Positions 22,752-32,718 of a stretch of 64,000 nucleotides of DNA are shown in pieces. This DNA is from Ilyonectria destructans (lineage: Eukaryota > Ascomycota > Sordariomycetes > Hypocreales > Nectriaceae): contig JAHEWK010000007.1 in assembly GCA_020740775.1 (NCBI GenBank), positions 620,001 to 684,000 of the forward strand, in the 5' to 3' direction. The notes under the pieces are model-generated. The model was not told the origin of the DNA, did not search any database, and worked only from the letters and a program-made list of their open reading frames with translations. Numbering within the stretch: position 1 is the first letter of the stretch; the number at the start of each line of letters is the position of its first letter. The position numbers were made by a program, and so were the translations under genes.

Positions 22752-23882
22752 CTATTTTCCCTTCCAAGACTGGTTCAGCATCTCCTTCACAGTGGTGACC
22801 TTGATGTCTGGGAACTTCTTGTTGAGGGCCTTTTCATCGGGGAAATCAAAGACGCTCTCCGTGACCCAGTATCCAAAGACCGAGAACAGCCCCTGCACCC
22901 ATTCCTTGGGGAAATACGAGTAAGCGGCGACCTGACCTGGCAGTTCGGTGATTTCGCCACTCTTCAGCTTCTCCACGCTGTCGTACGTGACGGTGAACTT
23001 TTCGCCTGCATTTGGGGTTGGGATATGTTAGCGTATCTCCTTCACTTGGCAATTTAATAAACTTAGAAGCAAGTCGGCGAACATACCTCGAGCCTCTTCG
23101 GCGAGCTTCACAAAGTCCTCCCAAGTCATCTTGTCTCCGATGACAATAGTGTCCCGGTCCCATTTCGGTAGGTCGAGCGCTGCGACGACAAACTTGGCGA
23201 CATCGAGAGAGTAGGTGAAGGTCATCATCTGCTTGCCATCACCCGGAATCGAAGCACTCTTGCCAGCCATGTCGACTACGAAAGTAGTTTGCTGGATATA
23301 CGTCTTGACGTGCGGCATGCCGAAGTACTCCAAGAACCATCCGATGTTGAAGGCCGTCCACTCCAGGTTAGTCTTCTCGAGTTCTGCGTAGGCGGCCACA
23401 TGCTGGTATCCATGGGGCAGCATCTTGACATAGCTTGATGCTGAGTTAGCCTATGCTTCCCTAAAATGAATTAGGGCTAGGTGCTACTCACTGCTCGGCA
23501 GCTCGGACAGCCCACGAACTCGCCACGAAACGCTTCGTGACCGACGACTTATCAGCCGCTCTGATGAGTTTGAGCTGGGCCTCTCCTACACCTTGTATGT
23601 GGAGAGCGAGCGTAGAGATGACTGTGTTGATCTTGTGCTTTTCCAAGACCTCGGTGAGGTTGTCGACGCTTTCATAGTCAACCTCGACGATTGGCAGTCC
23701 GAGATCCTCTGACCCCGTGGACTACATGTGGATTTAGTTTGTTGGGGTTGAATTATCATGGGAATGTAATGTAATACCTTGCGGGACAAGACGATAGCAG
23801 TGTGTCTCGGGTCGTTTTTAATCGCTTCGACGATGGCGCGACCGACACCACCTGTACCACCAGCGATTGCGACGTTGACCAT
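22752..23882 (-). CDS. NmrA-like / isoflavone-reductase-like NAD(P)-binding protein
   Basis: Four exons: 23882-23778, 23721-23492, 23433-23087 and 23005-22752; 311 aa. The N-terminus MVNVAIAGGTGGVGRAIVEA is the GxxGxxG Rossmann loop of the PCBER/isoflavone-reductase group. LDLPKWDRDTIVIGDKMTW and the C-terminal KFPDIKVTTVKEMLNQSW are conserved in fungal members. No catalytic Lys or Tyr can be assigned with certainty. Such proteins reduce phenolic or alkaloid intermediates, or act as redox sensors. Head-to-head with a paralog at 24469-25601 that has identical intron positions; expression from the shared ~590-bp spacer is likely. Confidence 0.88.
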
Positions 23883-24468
23883 TTTCGTTTGTGGATGGTG
23901 TTGAGTATGGAAGTCTACGCTGACTGTGTGAAGAATGAATCTTGCAAAAGTCGGCCGTCTTCATGTCTTAAATCATTCTCCTTATTTCTCCAATCCCCCA
24001 AATCGAAGGAGCGCAACCGGACTAGCAAAAATCGTCCAGCATGCCGGAGCTTGGTCTAGCCGAGTCAAAGTGCTGGTCGGGGAAATTTACTATACTCCTC
24101 TGTGTTTTATGAGAAATCAGGCCATATTATTCTCCGACGGAGTGATTAGAAAGGCATTGCCAAGGCACGCCGACAGTGTTATTCGATATGCCGGCGTCTA
24201 TGAAGGTCTCACTCCCCACTGTATGGACTGTAGTGGGGAATATCACGGACGCCGAACGGAGGAAACAAGCGGACGAACGACGGACGAACAACGGTTGTTA
24301 CACGTAAATTCTCCGAGCTAATAGTGGATTAAAATTCACCGTCGTGTTTAAGATACATTGACGACGTATCTGCAGGTTTGGGTATATATGATATTCATGG
24401 AACCCTTTCAGATTTGAGGATACTAATAACAATATTGTTTTACCATCATCACCACACATTCCGAAAAT
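23883..24468. promoter_or_regulatory. bidirectional promoter region between two NmrA paralogs
   Basis: 586 bp between divergent start codons. It contains a direct repetition of GGACGAACGAC / GGACGAACAAC at about 24271-24291 and CACTCCCCAC/TAGTGGGGAA inverted words near 24211-24240. No gene seen. Confidence 0.4.
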
Positions 24469-25601
24469 ATGGTTATCATTGCAGTTGCAGGAGGCACTCG
24501 CGGTATTGGCCGCACGATAGCCGAGACTATCAAGGGCCAAGGCAAACATGAAGTGAAGATATTCAGTCGAGCGGTAAGTGTCTCATATGAAATGCCATGG
24601 GCAGACCTGGAAACTGACTGGAGGAGGGGAACCCTACTCTTGAAATCGAAAGCGGCTGTGAGGTCATTGCAGTCGACTACGACAATGTCGAGGCCTTGAC
24701 CAAGGTCCTCGTCGACAATAAGATTGACACGGTCATATCGACCCTCTTTCTCACAACCACAGGCTTACCACAAGTCAACCTCGTTCGGGCCTCTGAGGCA
24801 TCCCAATACACCAGGCGGTTCATCCCAAGCATTTGGGGAATTCCATACACGATGGAGTGAGTTGAACGATCCTCTCTCTGCTCTCTCAATCCTAGCCCGG
24901 ATTATCAGTGAGATCAGAATTTCGTATTAATTTCGTGAAACAGCCAGCTTAGGGACTTTGAAATCGGCCGAGCCAAGCTCGCGGCCCTGGAAGAGCTCCA
25001 GGTGAGCACACTTGAGTACACCCTCTTCTACGTCGGATACTTTCTCGACTTTTGGGGCCACCCGCGCGTGAAGACGAACCAGTTACCCAACATCATTGCC
25101 GTCGACATTGAGCACAACGTGGCTGCAATTCCGGGCTCTGGCGATGTGCCGGTGACATTTACACACACCCGCGACGTTGCCAGGTTCGTTGCAGCCAGTC
25201 TGGAGCTCCCGAAATGGGACCGGGAGAGCTATGTCATTGGCGACACTGTGACGTGGAATGAGTTTGTGCGGATCGCAGAAGAGGTCAAGGGTGAGTACTC
25301 GGTGCACTTGTACGTAGGGCTTGGCTAACAAATCTCGGCATCAGGCGCGAAATTCGATGTCAGCTATGACTCTCTCGAGCTTCTCCGAACCGGAAAGGTG
25401 ACGGAGCTTCCCTCCCACCCCCCGCTGTACGCGCACATGACCAAGGAGCAGATTCAGTCAATCTTTTCTGTTTTCGGGATCTGGTTCGAGCAGGGCATGT
25501 TCCAGTTGAAGCCCCCGAAGGCGACGCTCAACGAAGTCTTCCCGGATATCAAGGCTTGGACGGTGAAGGAGCTGCTGGAGCTGGGCTGGAAGCAGGAATA
25601 G
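24469..25601 (+). CDS. NmrA-like / isoflavone-reductase-like paralog
   Basis: Four exons: 24469-24573, 24627-24856, 24944-25290 and 25345-25601; 312 aa. Exon lengths 105, 230 and 347 equal those of the divergent neighbour, and the last is 257 versus 254, so the two arose by duplication and inversion. The Rossmann loop reads AVAGGTRGIGRTIAETI. LELPKWDRESYVIGDTVTW and VFPDIKAWTVKELLELGWKQ match the paralog's motifs. The acceptor of intron 1 could also be three bases earlier (24624). Sequence divergence is large (roughly half of residues), so the functions have probably separated. Confidence 0.87.
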
Positions 25602-26519
25602 TCGTGTCAACGGATATGAAATGGAGGGTTCAGTATTGATTCAAAATGTCTCGAGAATTTCCTCATGTGAATATCCCATAATGGCGGTGAGCGTTCAGTA
25701 TAGCTCTTCTTGCGTGCTGCTTTGAGTACCACGTCTCCGGAACTGGCGGACCGTGATGAACTAAATCGAGGCTGACGTACGCCAGTGTCCACTGGTGAAC
25801 TAAAGATGGTGTAGACGCCACTGTGGCTCGATTTCGACCCAGAGTTGGAATGCTCCATGCAGGAGGCGGGCGTATAGTATACCGCCTCTCCGTGGACACA
25901 TCTAGTGGCCATGACGATAACCCCGCGCGGCGCATTGAGGAGCCGCTCAATCCAGCTTCGCAATGCCTCAGTCGGAATCTCGGCAGCGCGTAGTCGGTCG
26001 CCTCAGCTCCCATTGCGCGTAAGTCTCCATCCGCTAGCGTCTCGGACATCAGCCGGTTGGGTGGAGACGTGCCGAGATTCCGGATTGATGATCGGACGGC
26101 GAAGTCATTGGTCAGACACGGCGCTGCTCTTCCGGAACTCCGCCCGCTTCAGTCGCAACGTGTTTGTGATGTTCAGGGAGAGCGGCCATTCTGATACTTG
26201 GGATGACGATGGATGGTGATATTGAGGGGCAATACTTGCTCGTAAAACACGCCGAGTGTTTAAAATAACAACAGATGCATTGACGCCAGGTGTAGTGACG
26301 AGCCACATATGACGTGGTCGTATCATGCCTCTGTTTCGTCGACGCCTTCTCGCACCGCACATGCAAGCTGAAAGTAATTCGATGGAGCCGCATTAGGTTC
26401 AACTCACAGGGGAAAGTGAGGGGTAGACTGGCTATATAAACGCAACCGACACTCCCGCTTCAAACTCTACATCAACAATCATCCAATACTCCCAATCAAC
26501 ACTTTATTCACTCATCAAC
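25602..26519. other. intergenic, promoter of cipC-like gene
   Basis: No supported gene. Immediately upstream of the CipC-like ATG are CTATATAAACGC (26430-26441), a good TATA box ~85 bp before the start, and a pyrimidine-rich leader with CAATCATCCAATACTCCC. Confidence 0.6.
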
Positions 26520-27032
26520 ATGTTCGGATTCGGTCAGCATACCCCTCTCTTGGCTCTTGAATTGATTCTCACACATTGTAGACGAGGGCCGTGAGCAGCG
26601 CGACGAGGTGTACAACGGCGAGCACCAGAGCCACTTCACCCATGAGCTCGTTGGTGGTGGTGCCGCCTTTGAGGCCATGAAGCTGTTCGAGGACAGCCAG
26701 CGCAAGAAGGGTCAGCTGGCACCCTATCTCTCCCTACCTTATTGCCTTGATTAACATATCCAGGCGAGGTTGTCAACCACGGCTTTGCCAAGGAGGTCCT
26801 TGCTGGCCTTGCTGGTGCCGAAGTCGACAAGCTGTTCGAGACCAAGGGACTCGACTTTGTCGACAGGGAGAAGGCTAAGCACCACGCCAAGCGACAGGCC
26901 GAGCAGTTGTACGACCAGCAGTACGGTCAAGACGACCAGTACGACCCGTAAGTGACCATACCGGAAAATAAAAAGGATAGTTCTAATTGATGCAGCAACC
27001 AATCTCGCCGCCACGACTCTATGGACTACTAG
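26520..27032 (+). CDS. cipC: CipC-like stress-response protein
   Basis: Four exons: 26520-26532, 26582-26710, 26764-26947 and 26996-27032; 120 aa. The first exon has only four codons plus one base (MFGF). The protein contains HFTHELVGGGAAFEAMKLFE and VNHGFAKEVLAGLAGAEVDKLFET, the hallmark of the CipC/DUF3759 family, followed by a His/Lys-rich helix and a Gln/Tyr/Asp-rich tail. CipC was named for induction by concanamycin in Aspergillus. The family is small, cytosolic, strongly induced in stress and during infection, and of unknown biochemistry. Two donors are the unusual GTCAGC. The strong TATA box fits high induced expression. Confidence 0.9.
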
Positions 27033-27576
27033 AGCAGGACCCATGCATATGTCAAGCAGTGTGTTGGATTAAGTAAATGAATACAAAGTGAAATAAATCA
27101 TCATCTCATTTCTTCTGTGCCGAATTTTACACCGGTATCTACGGCTTGAAAGCGAAGGTGTGTGAGGCCATCTTCACCTTGGCCAACTAGTAGTTGTGGC
27201 CCACCGATGTCAATAAGATTTCTGCGTAGAACTATAGTTCGAAGTGATCGACATAGTTTTGCTTGCGGCAGATACGGATGCACAGCCCCATCCGCGGACC
27301 TTGCTGATATTTGAAGAGGTCGTGGACGGTAGTGAGGAGATGAATTATGTTTATCTGGGAACTATAAAACCCTGAATTAAATTAAAATATGCATAAAAGT
27401 CTTAGTCTACCCAAGTGGAAGATTTAAACACCAATTCAGCCTCTATGGTACAGGTACATTTATATTTCGTTTATCCCAAGCATGCATTAGCATTAAATAC
27501 CGTGATGTTATCCAACAAGACACCAACAGCAACAGCACCGATGCATTGAAAAGGAAACCGCGCTGTCTAGGAACCA
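27033..27576. other. intergenic, no gene seen
   Basis: 3' flank of the CipC-like gene; AT-rich from 27340 to 27540. No gene seen. Confidence 0.4.
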
Positions 27577-28060
27577 TCATAATGCGCAATGCCGATATCC
27601 CTTTTAATCATTTGGTACTGCCCAACAGGCATGGGCGCCAGGCCGATAGCGTTTCCCTTTCGAGATCCACCGACATAGACCTCCAACGTCCAAGTCCCCG
27701 AGACAAAGTCTTGATTTGTCCCAAGGCATAGTACGCCATAAGCTTATAATATTTATTGATTTCGAAGTTGAGAACATTTTGACTGACCAAGGTGGACGTA
27801 GTTGTTCCCAAGGACGCAATACTGCGGGAATTGCCTGTCAGCGACGACGAACAACACCGGAGAAAGAGGCGGGCCATGTGTTTTATAAGGCTAAGGCTGA
27901 GCTTACAAGTACTTCCCTTAACCCTCTGCAGCAATATCTCCATTTTGTGACCCGATAGCACTTTGGAAGTTACTCCAGGACGTGAGGTTATCCTCGAAGC
28001 TAGGGTGGAGGGGAGCCACAGCCCTTTTGCGCCACAGCCAGAAGCAGTCATAGCCACAAG
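27577..28060 (-). pseudogene. relic of a secreted carbohydrate-binding-type (CBM4/9-like) protein
   Basis: The minus strand shows pieces of one protein in shifting frames. PSFEDNLTSWSNFQ (near 28030-27990) is the N-terminal signature of the beta-sandwich modules seen in many fungal secreted proteins. Next comes TLVSQNVLNFEINKYYKLMAYY (near 27800-27740), corresponding to the usual L-N-x-L-x-x-G-x-x-Y-x-L-x-x-Y strand. Then DFVSGTWTLEVYVGG ends at a stop near 27577. Joining them needs frameshifts and crosses stop codons, and no start or signal peptide is found. This is read as a degraded gene; short undetected introns could explain some of the frame changes. Confidence 0.45.
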
Positions 28061-28202
28061 AAACCTGCGCTAGTCCACATCGTGTGCCATTCTCAGCCCT
28101 ACTCCCTTGGAGTAGTATGGGAGCGACAGAGGAACGCACACGTATACATCAGACCAATCAACCAGAGGAATGATAGTCAAGGGATCGAATCAACCCACTA
28201 TT

Positions 28203-28378
28203 CTGGCCAGACAATAATTGTCGGGCCAAAGGTGTGGAGCCACATTAGAGTCATCATGACCCACGTCTCTGGCCAGACAATAATTGTCGGGCCAAAGGTG
28301 TGGAGCCACATACATTCGAGTCATCATGACCCACGCCTCTGGCCAGACAATAATTGTCGGGACAAGCCAGTGGGGCAG
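28203..28378 (+). repeat. three tandem copies of a ~66-70 bp unit carrying a near-perfect palindrome
   Basis: Copies start at 28203, 28269 and 28339. Each contains the perfect palindrome GACAATAATTGTC (28210-28222, 28276-28288, 28346-28358), flanked by GGCCA and GGGCC, so the dyad extends to 23 bp with one mismatch. The first two copies also share AAAGGTGTGGAGCCACAT and GTCATCATGACCCACG (itself containing the dyad GTCATCATGAC). The third copy decays after the palindrome. The array ends about 15 bp before a TATA box and lies upstream of the orphan gene at 28630, so it looks like a set of operator sites for a dimeric DNA-binding protein (inference). Confidence 0.85.
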
Positions 28379-28390
28379 GGGCACCCATTG

Positions 28391-28399
28391 ATATAAAAA
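28391..28399 (+). promoter_or_regulatory. TATA box of the orphan gene
   Basis: ATATAAAAA lies directly after the palindromic array and ~230 bp before the ATG at 28630. The interval would be a long 5' leader rich in TCTTCCTCTCTTCTTG pyrimidine runs, which commonly precede fungal transcription starts. Confidence 0.5.
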
Positions 28400-28629
28400 G
28401 GGCCTTCCTCTCTGAAGGATCGGAGGCAGAACGCAGACCTTTATTCCTACTCTCTTGTTCTCTTCCTCTCTTCTTGTTACAAGCAAGAATTACAGCGCCA
28501 CGCAAGCCGGAATAGGCATACAAGGAGTTCCATCTCCCTCCACCAGGAGGAGTAGTCGTCTTTTTTCATCGTTCATTCGACTCACGGGACGCATTTTGCG
28601 CAACGCGGTCTCGTTTTCCCACTGCCGAC

Positions 28630-29661
28630 ATGGCTAATACGCGCGGGAGGTATCCGCATTACCCTCGTGGTAGCGGTAGTAGTTCTCGAAAAGAGCGACG
28701 TGGTGGGGATGAGTATTCTGGTGGACGTCAACAGCGGTCGCGTGCGACGAAAGGAGTCGTGAAGAAAAATAGGGCGATGGAAGCGCCTGGTCAGCCCGAG
28801 AGATTGAATGAATCGAAGGTCCAGAAATTCTTAGAGACACAACAGCATGGGCAGCCACAGTCGATGACGACTATCGGGCATCCTTCGGAGTTTGGACTCG
28901 GGGACTGGAAGAGTCGTTTCGGGAAGCACTATTTTGTGGCTCCAGTGTCAGAGGCATTAAGGCATCACATGCGAGGTAGACCACACAATCCCATCGATGA
29001 ACAGGGCCTGGCGGGTTCTATCTTTGTCACCGGCGTGAGCCTCCAATTTCAGGTGTGTCATGCGGGACCCATGGACGTTTTTGCGGTTTGTATTCCTGTG
29101 CGCGAGGGTCATCATATGCTAGAGGTCGGGATGCCTCTAGGTTCGGTCTTCCCTATTACTACCCTTGAAAGGTCCGATGTGCAGAGAGCAGAGGAAAGTC
29201 TTTCTTCTCTGCGACGTCTGGATAATCATCACGTAGCTGCCGAAACATTTGGGAGCATCGTTTCTACTCCGCACGCGGATAACGGGGCTGCATTTAGCAC
29301 GCTGTTGGAGTCAGGTATTCTTCCTGGAGGGGACAGCAGGTTGAATCAAGGGAAACAGGTTAAGCATTCAGGTGTGGCGAGGTGGAGTCTTCCCCAGCAA
29401 TCTGTTGGTGATAGGGGACATAAAGCCGCGTTTGTAGCTGAATCCTGTCGATCGTACTGGGAATTGAAGAAGGAGATACCAATTTGTGACAACAATGGCA
29501 ATCTCGCGGGGGAACGGTACGTTATTATCTACGGTGTTGAGTATAAGGCCGGAACGCCTTTGAGCATTCAAGACGCTACCGACCAAGACTGGGAGGAGTG
29601 GATAAAGGACATAAAGATGACATATTATGCTCCTGTGAAGGATCAGAGATGGTTTGATTAG
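28630..29661 (+). CDS. orphan intronless gene, capsid-like architecture (tentative)
   Basis: A 343-aa intronless frame starting at an ATG (CCGACATGGC). The first ~50 residues are basic and Gly/Arg/Ser-rich (MANTRGRYPHYPRGSGSSSR, then KERRGG, KKNR), like a nucleic-acid-binding arm. The rest is soluble, with alternating beta-type segments (GSIFVTGVSLQFQV, DVFAVCIPVREG, RYVIIYGVEYKAG) and ends in QRWFD. A basic arm followed by a beta-rich core is the build of small-virus jelly-roll capsid proteins, so an endogenised viral or domesticated capsid-like gene is possible. No signature proves it. Codon use favours T/G endings (GGT, CGT, TCT) unlike the C-ending neighbours, and there is no intron, which supports foreign origin. 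Function unknown. Confidence 0.6.
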   Translation: MANTRGRYPHYPRGSGSSSRKERRGGDEYSGGRQQRSRATKGVVKKNRAMEAPGQPERLNESKVQKFLETQQHGQPQSMTTIGHPSEFGLGDWKSRFGKHYFVAPVSEALRHHMRGRPHNPIDEQGLAGSIFVTGVSLQFQVCHAGPMDVFAVCIPVREGHHMLEVGMPLGSVFPITTLERSDVQRAEESLSSLRRLDNHHVAAETFGSIVSTPHADNGAAFSTLLESGILPGGDSRLNQGKQVKHSGVARWSLPQQSVGDRGHKAAFVAESCRSYWELKKEIPICDNNGNLAGERYVIIYGVEYKAGTPLSIQDATDQDWEEWIKDIKMTYYAPVKDQRWFD

Positions 29662-30369
29662 TTTTCTTTGTGTATGTCTGTTGTGCTTTTTATATATGTA
29701 GCTTGTTATGTGTAGATAAATTAAATTGTTTTTCTGTTTGCCGAAATGAGCATGTTCGTAGCGGTCCATCAGCATCTCGCTCCCTCTGTAGCTCCTCTGT
29801 GCGGCCTGGGACCCAGATCCGGTCCAAAAATATTAAGATTTTTCCTGCATTGATTGTACTCTCTGATATCTGAACCTTGAGATTATGGGCTGGTGGGGAG
29901 CTTCGCTCTCGCATCAGCTCAAATAAATGCGTCCGCGATACAAAAACATATCGAGAATATCTGAGAACAAGGCAAGCCCAATTTAATTTGACTATTCTTG
30001 CAGCGTCGATCCTGAGAGCAGCATTTTGTTGCGGAAATGTAAGGTTCTGCTTTCGAGAATGTGATTAAGAAACCAGCATAGGAAATTCGGCCGTAGGGTA
30101 TCCCGATCTTAAACTGACTATTATAAGGCATCCTGTACACAGCAAACTAATATTCCGTGGGATGGAAACACAATAGCGCTATTAGCTTATGCTGGATTGA
30201 AGCTCTGCCAGCTGCGTCGTCTTGAAGCATACTATACTATCACCTCTTAAGATCATCACATCTTCCTCATCAAGGACATCATTTACAGAAAAGAGAAACT
30301 CTTGACCCGTAGATGACAGATATCACTAAGCCATTGCATTAACCTCGGAAGGTCCTAGAATTATGAAAA
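29662..30369. other. intergenic, no gene seen
   Basis: AT-rich 3' flanks of two convergent genes. No gene seen. Confidence 0.4.
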
Positions 30370-31308
30370 TTATAGACCAAGTGCCTCCTTGAGATTTTCA
30401 ACGGAAATCTTGTGCATGTATTCCCGCTGCTCCCACTCATTTGTCCCTGGCTCACACCCTTTATCGAACGCATGAGGAGTACCCTTGAGATTTATGTTGA
30501 TAAGCTTGCGCTGCCCATCGTCCAACTTCTCTGCCAGAGCGATGCCCTCTGGTGCCAGTATATCTCCTTCGCAAGTAAAAATGGCGACTGTGGCTGGGAA
30601 CAATGCCGGCTCCGCAAACATGGGAGAAACTCGGGGGTCGACTCGCAGCTCGGCTTCGGGCACGTAGCAGTCGTTGAAAATGGCAGCCACGCTGGTAGGG
30701 ATCGGCTTTATAGGATTGGGGACCGTCTTTGACGCAGGATCAGCTGCTATATTCGTCGGAGGATAAACGGCAACGACAATCGGTATTTGGATTTGTGGCA
30801 ACTGCTTCCTCAGAGTTGAAGCCGCAACCAAGGCCAGATTTGCACCGGCGCTGAATCCAGAAACAGCGACGCGGTCGAGGTCAAACTGCTCCGGCTGGCT
30901 TGCAACCCATTTGAGCGTGTCCTCTACATCGTAGACGGCTGCAGGGAACGGGTCCTCCGGGCCCTTGCGATAATCGGCATCAAGAACCATAGCTCCGGTC
31001 TCGCGCGCAACATGGCTGCAGAAGGTAACGTCTTGGCCAAAACTGGGGATGATGAAGCCGCTTCCGTGCCAGTTGATCAGGATCGGTTTCTTGGTCTGGG
31101 ACGCGGTGGAGTCGGGTGGTGAATAGAGCCAAGCCTTGATGGATCGGCCTGGATCACGCGATGGAATGTACACAATCTTTCGCTGATGAACAGCTCTCGC
31201 CAAATCCTTGGTGAGTCCCGGGCCTCCGATCCGGCCGATCATGAAGCGGAGGAAGATTGCAGCGACCTTGAGTCGGATATATTGGAAGAAGCCGTGTCGT
31301 CGTGCCAT
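30370..31308 (-). CDS. alpha/beta hydrolase, esterase/lipase (HSL/GDXG-like)
   Basis: Intronless, 312 aa, ATG at 31308. The oxyanion loop reads NWHGSGF (a Gly-to-Ser variant of HGGGF) near residue 100. The nucleophile is in VSGFSAGANLALVA (G-F-S-A-G) near 170. The acid is probably in FTCEGDILAPEG near 250 and the His in LKGTPHAFDKG near 280. A single N-terminal hydrophobic region (IRLKVAAIFLRFMIG) could attach it to a membrane. It is expected to hydrolyse carboxyl esters; substrate unknown. It is a different subfamily from the hydrolase at 0.7-2.0 kb. Confidence 0.88.
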   Translation of the reverse strand: MARRHGFFQYIRLKVAAIFLRFMIGRIGGPGLTKDLARAVHQRKIVYIPSRDPGRSIKAWLYSPPDSTASQTKKPILINWHGSGFIIPSFGQDVTFCSHVARETGAMVLDADYRKGPEDPFPAAVYDVEDTLKWVASQPEQFDLDRVAVSGFSAGANLALVAASTLRKQLPQIQIPIVVAVYPPTNIAADPASKTVPNPIKPIPTSVAAIFNDCYVPEAELRVDPRVSPMFAEPALFPATVAIFTCEGDILAPEGIALAEKLDDGQRKLININLKGTPHAFDKGCEPGTNEWEQREYMHKISVENLKEALGL

Positions 31309-32718
31309 GTTGCCAGCTTGAGCGATACGTACGGTAGCGAAATCTGGGGATGTGAGGAATAGCGACCGTATAATGGGAATGGTGCGGGTGAGTATTTATT
31401 GTTCAATGCCTCAGCTCATGAAATGCGGAGATGGACCGAGCCGAGGCCAATTGACCCCACGCAACAAAGCGAGAACGAGGGGCACGCTGCGAAACTAATC
31501 CTCATAGAGCTAGCTAATGTTGGAGCTACAGTCGAAGGATGTTTCCGCGTATTCTTGATTCTACCTGGAACGATGTCTTGGCTGTTCAAGCAATTGCAAT
31601 GAAGGCAGTTTTGTTGACTTAGTAATTCAATAGTATTATGACTGACAGCTTCCAGCTCATCTTTCCACCTTCGCCTTCAGTGCATCTAACAAGCAACCAA
31701 CGATACCACATCACAGTGTCATCCTCTGAAACTAGAGCTTAGCCGGTTTAGCACACGGCCTCAAACATCGGCATGTAGCCCTCCAGCGTCGGGTCTTCCG
31801 GGTCCGGGCCTTCCGTATCGGAGCTGTCTACGGTACCAGACGCCTTGACATTTTCATCCATTACGCTGGCTGTTAGGCCGCACTGAGATAGCACGTCAAT
31901 ACTCTTTTATCCTCATTCTCCATTAATTAATGTCAAACGACGGGGGACTCGGATTGCCCCTCATCACGCTACGACCTCGCCTTGACCCGGGGAGAGTGGA
32001 GGATTGGCAAGTAGCATGATCGAAAGAACGGAGCATAATTACAGTGATAGTGGCTAGAAGGCTGTGCGGTTGTAATATAATTGACGGCAATATGCTGCGT
32101 CTAATCCAGCAGGTCGACTTGTATTTTATACCCGTACAATCGCAAGTCCGGACCACGCCGCACATTTCTCAACCCTTGTTGCAAGGGAGACTTTCCAGGG
32201 CATTTGTGGCGTTTGCCTCGACACGCTCACAAAATGCAGCCAAGACACCTGGGTCGAAAGTCTATTAACGCCGCTTGATTCAGATCTCCGAGGTCCTAAG
32301 CTTAAATAGAATTTAGATGCAATTTAACCCCTCCGCATCCAACGACCGCTTTCCCCTTCCCAATCGTCATGCCGAGGGGAGTTGTGAAGTCACAAACCGG
32401 CATGGAGATGTCGCGATAGGTGCATCACGTCCAGCGCCTAAGGCCAACAATCAAGCAACCAAGGGTCCATCTGTCTGCCATAGCAAAATTCGCGTCGCTC
32501 ACGGCATTGATATTCCCGCCATGGCCGCCGCAACCAGTTTGCAGATTTCAGAATCGGGACTCCTCTGTCGTCTCCTCAACCAACTGCGGTGATTGGGGAA
32601 CCAGTGGGCCTATTCTCGCACACCAGTGGTCGCAGCGACACAGTATTCTACCTGGCTGTGATATTTCCCATCAGGGGAGCATTAAAGTACCGGGACACAA
32701 AAGCTAACAGCGTGGCAG
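31309..32718. other. intergenic region, degraded 5' part of a receptor gene possible
   Basis: No intact gene. A 37-codon minus-strand frame at 31861-31748 (begins MDENVKASG, ends EGYMPMFEAVC) has coding-like composition but no partner exon or known domain. The N-terminal half of the receptor fragment starting at 32719 would be expected in 32200-32718 but cannot be read. Confidence 0.35.

Noticed and set aside
4885..25601. Calling a complete biosynthetic gene cluster
   Set aside because: No backbone synthase or precursor gene is present in the window, so only a tailoring-type gene set can be claimed.
28190..28523. Long minus-strand frames across the palindromic repeats
   Set aside because: They are created by the repeat itself, encode the same peptide several times, and have no start context or homology.
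31748..31861. 37-codon minus-strand frame (begins MDENVKASG)
   Set aside because: Coding-like composition but no splice partner, signal or homology; could be a terminal exon of a lost gene.
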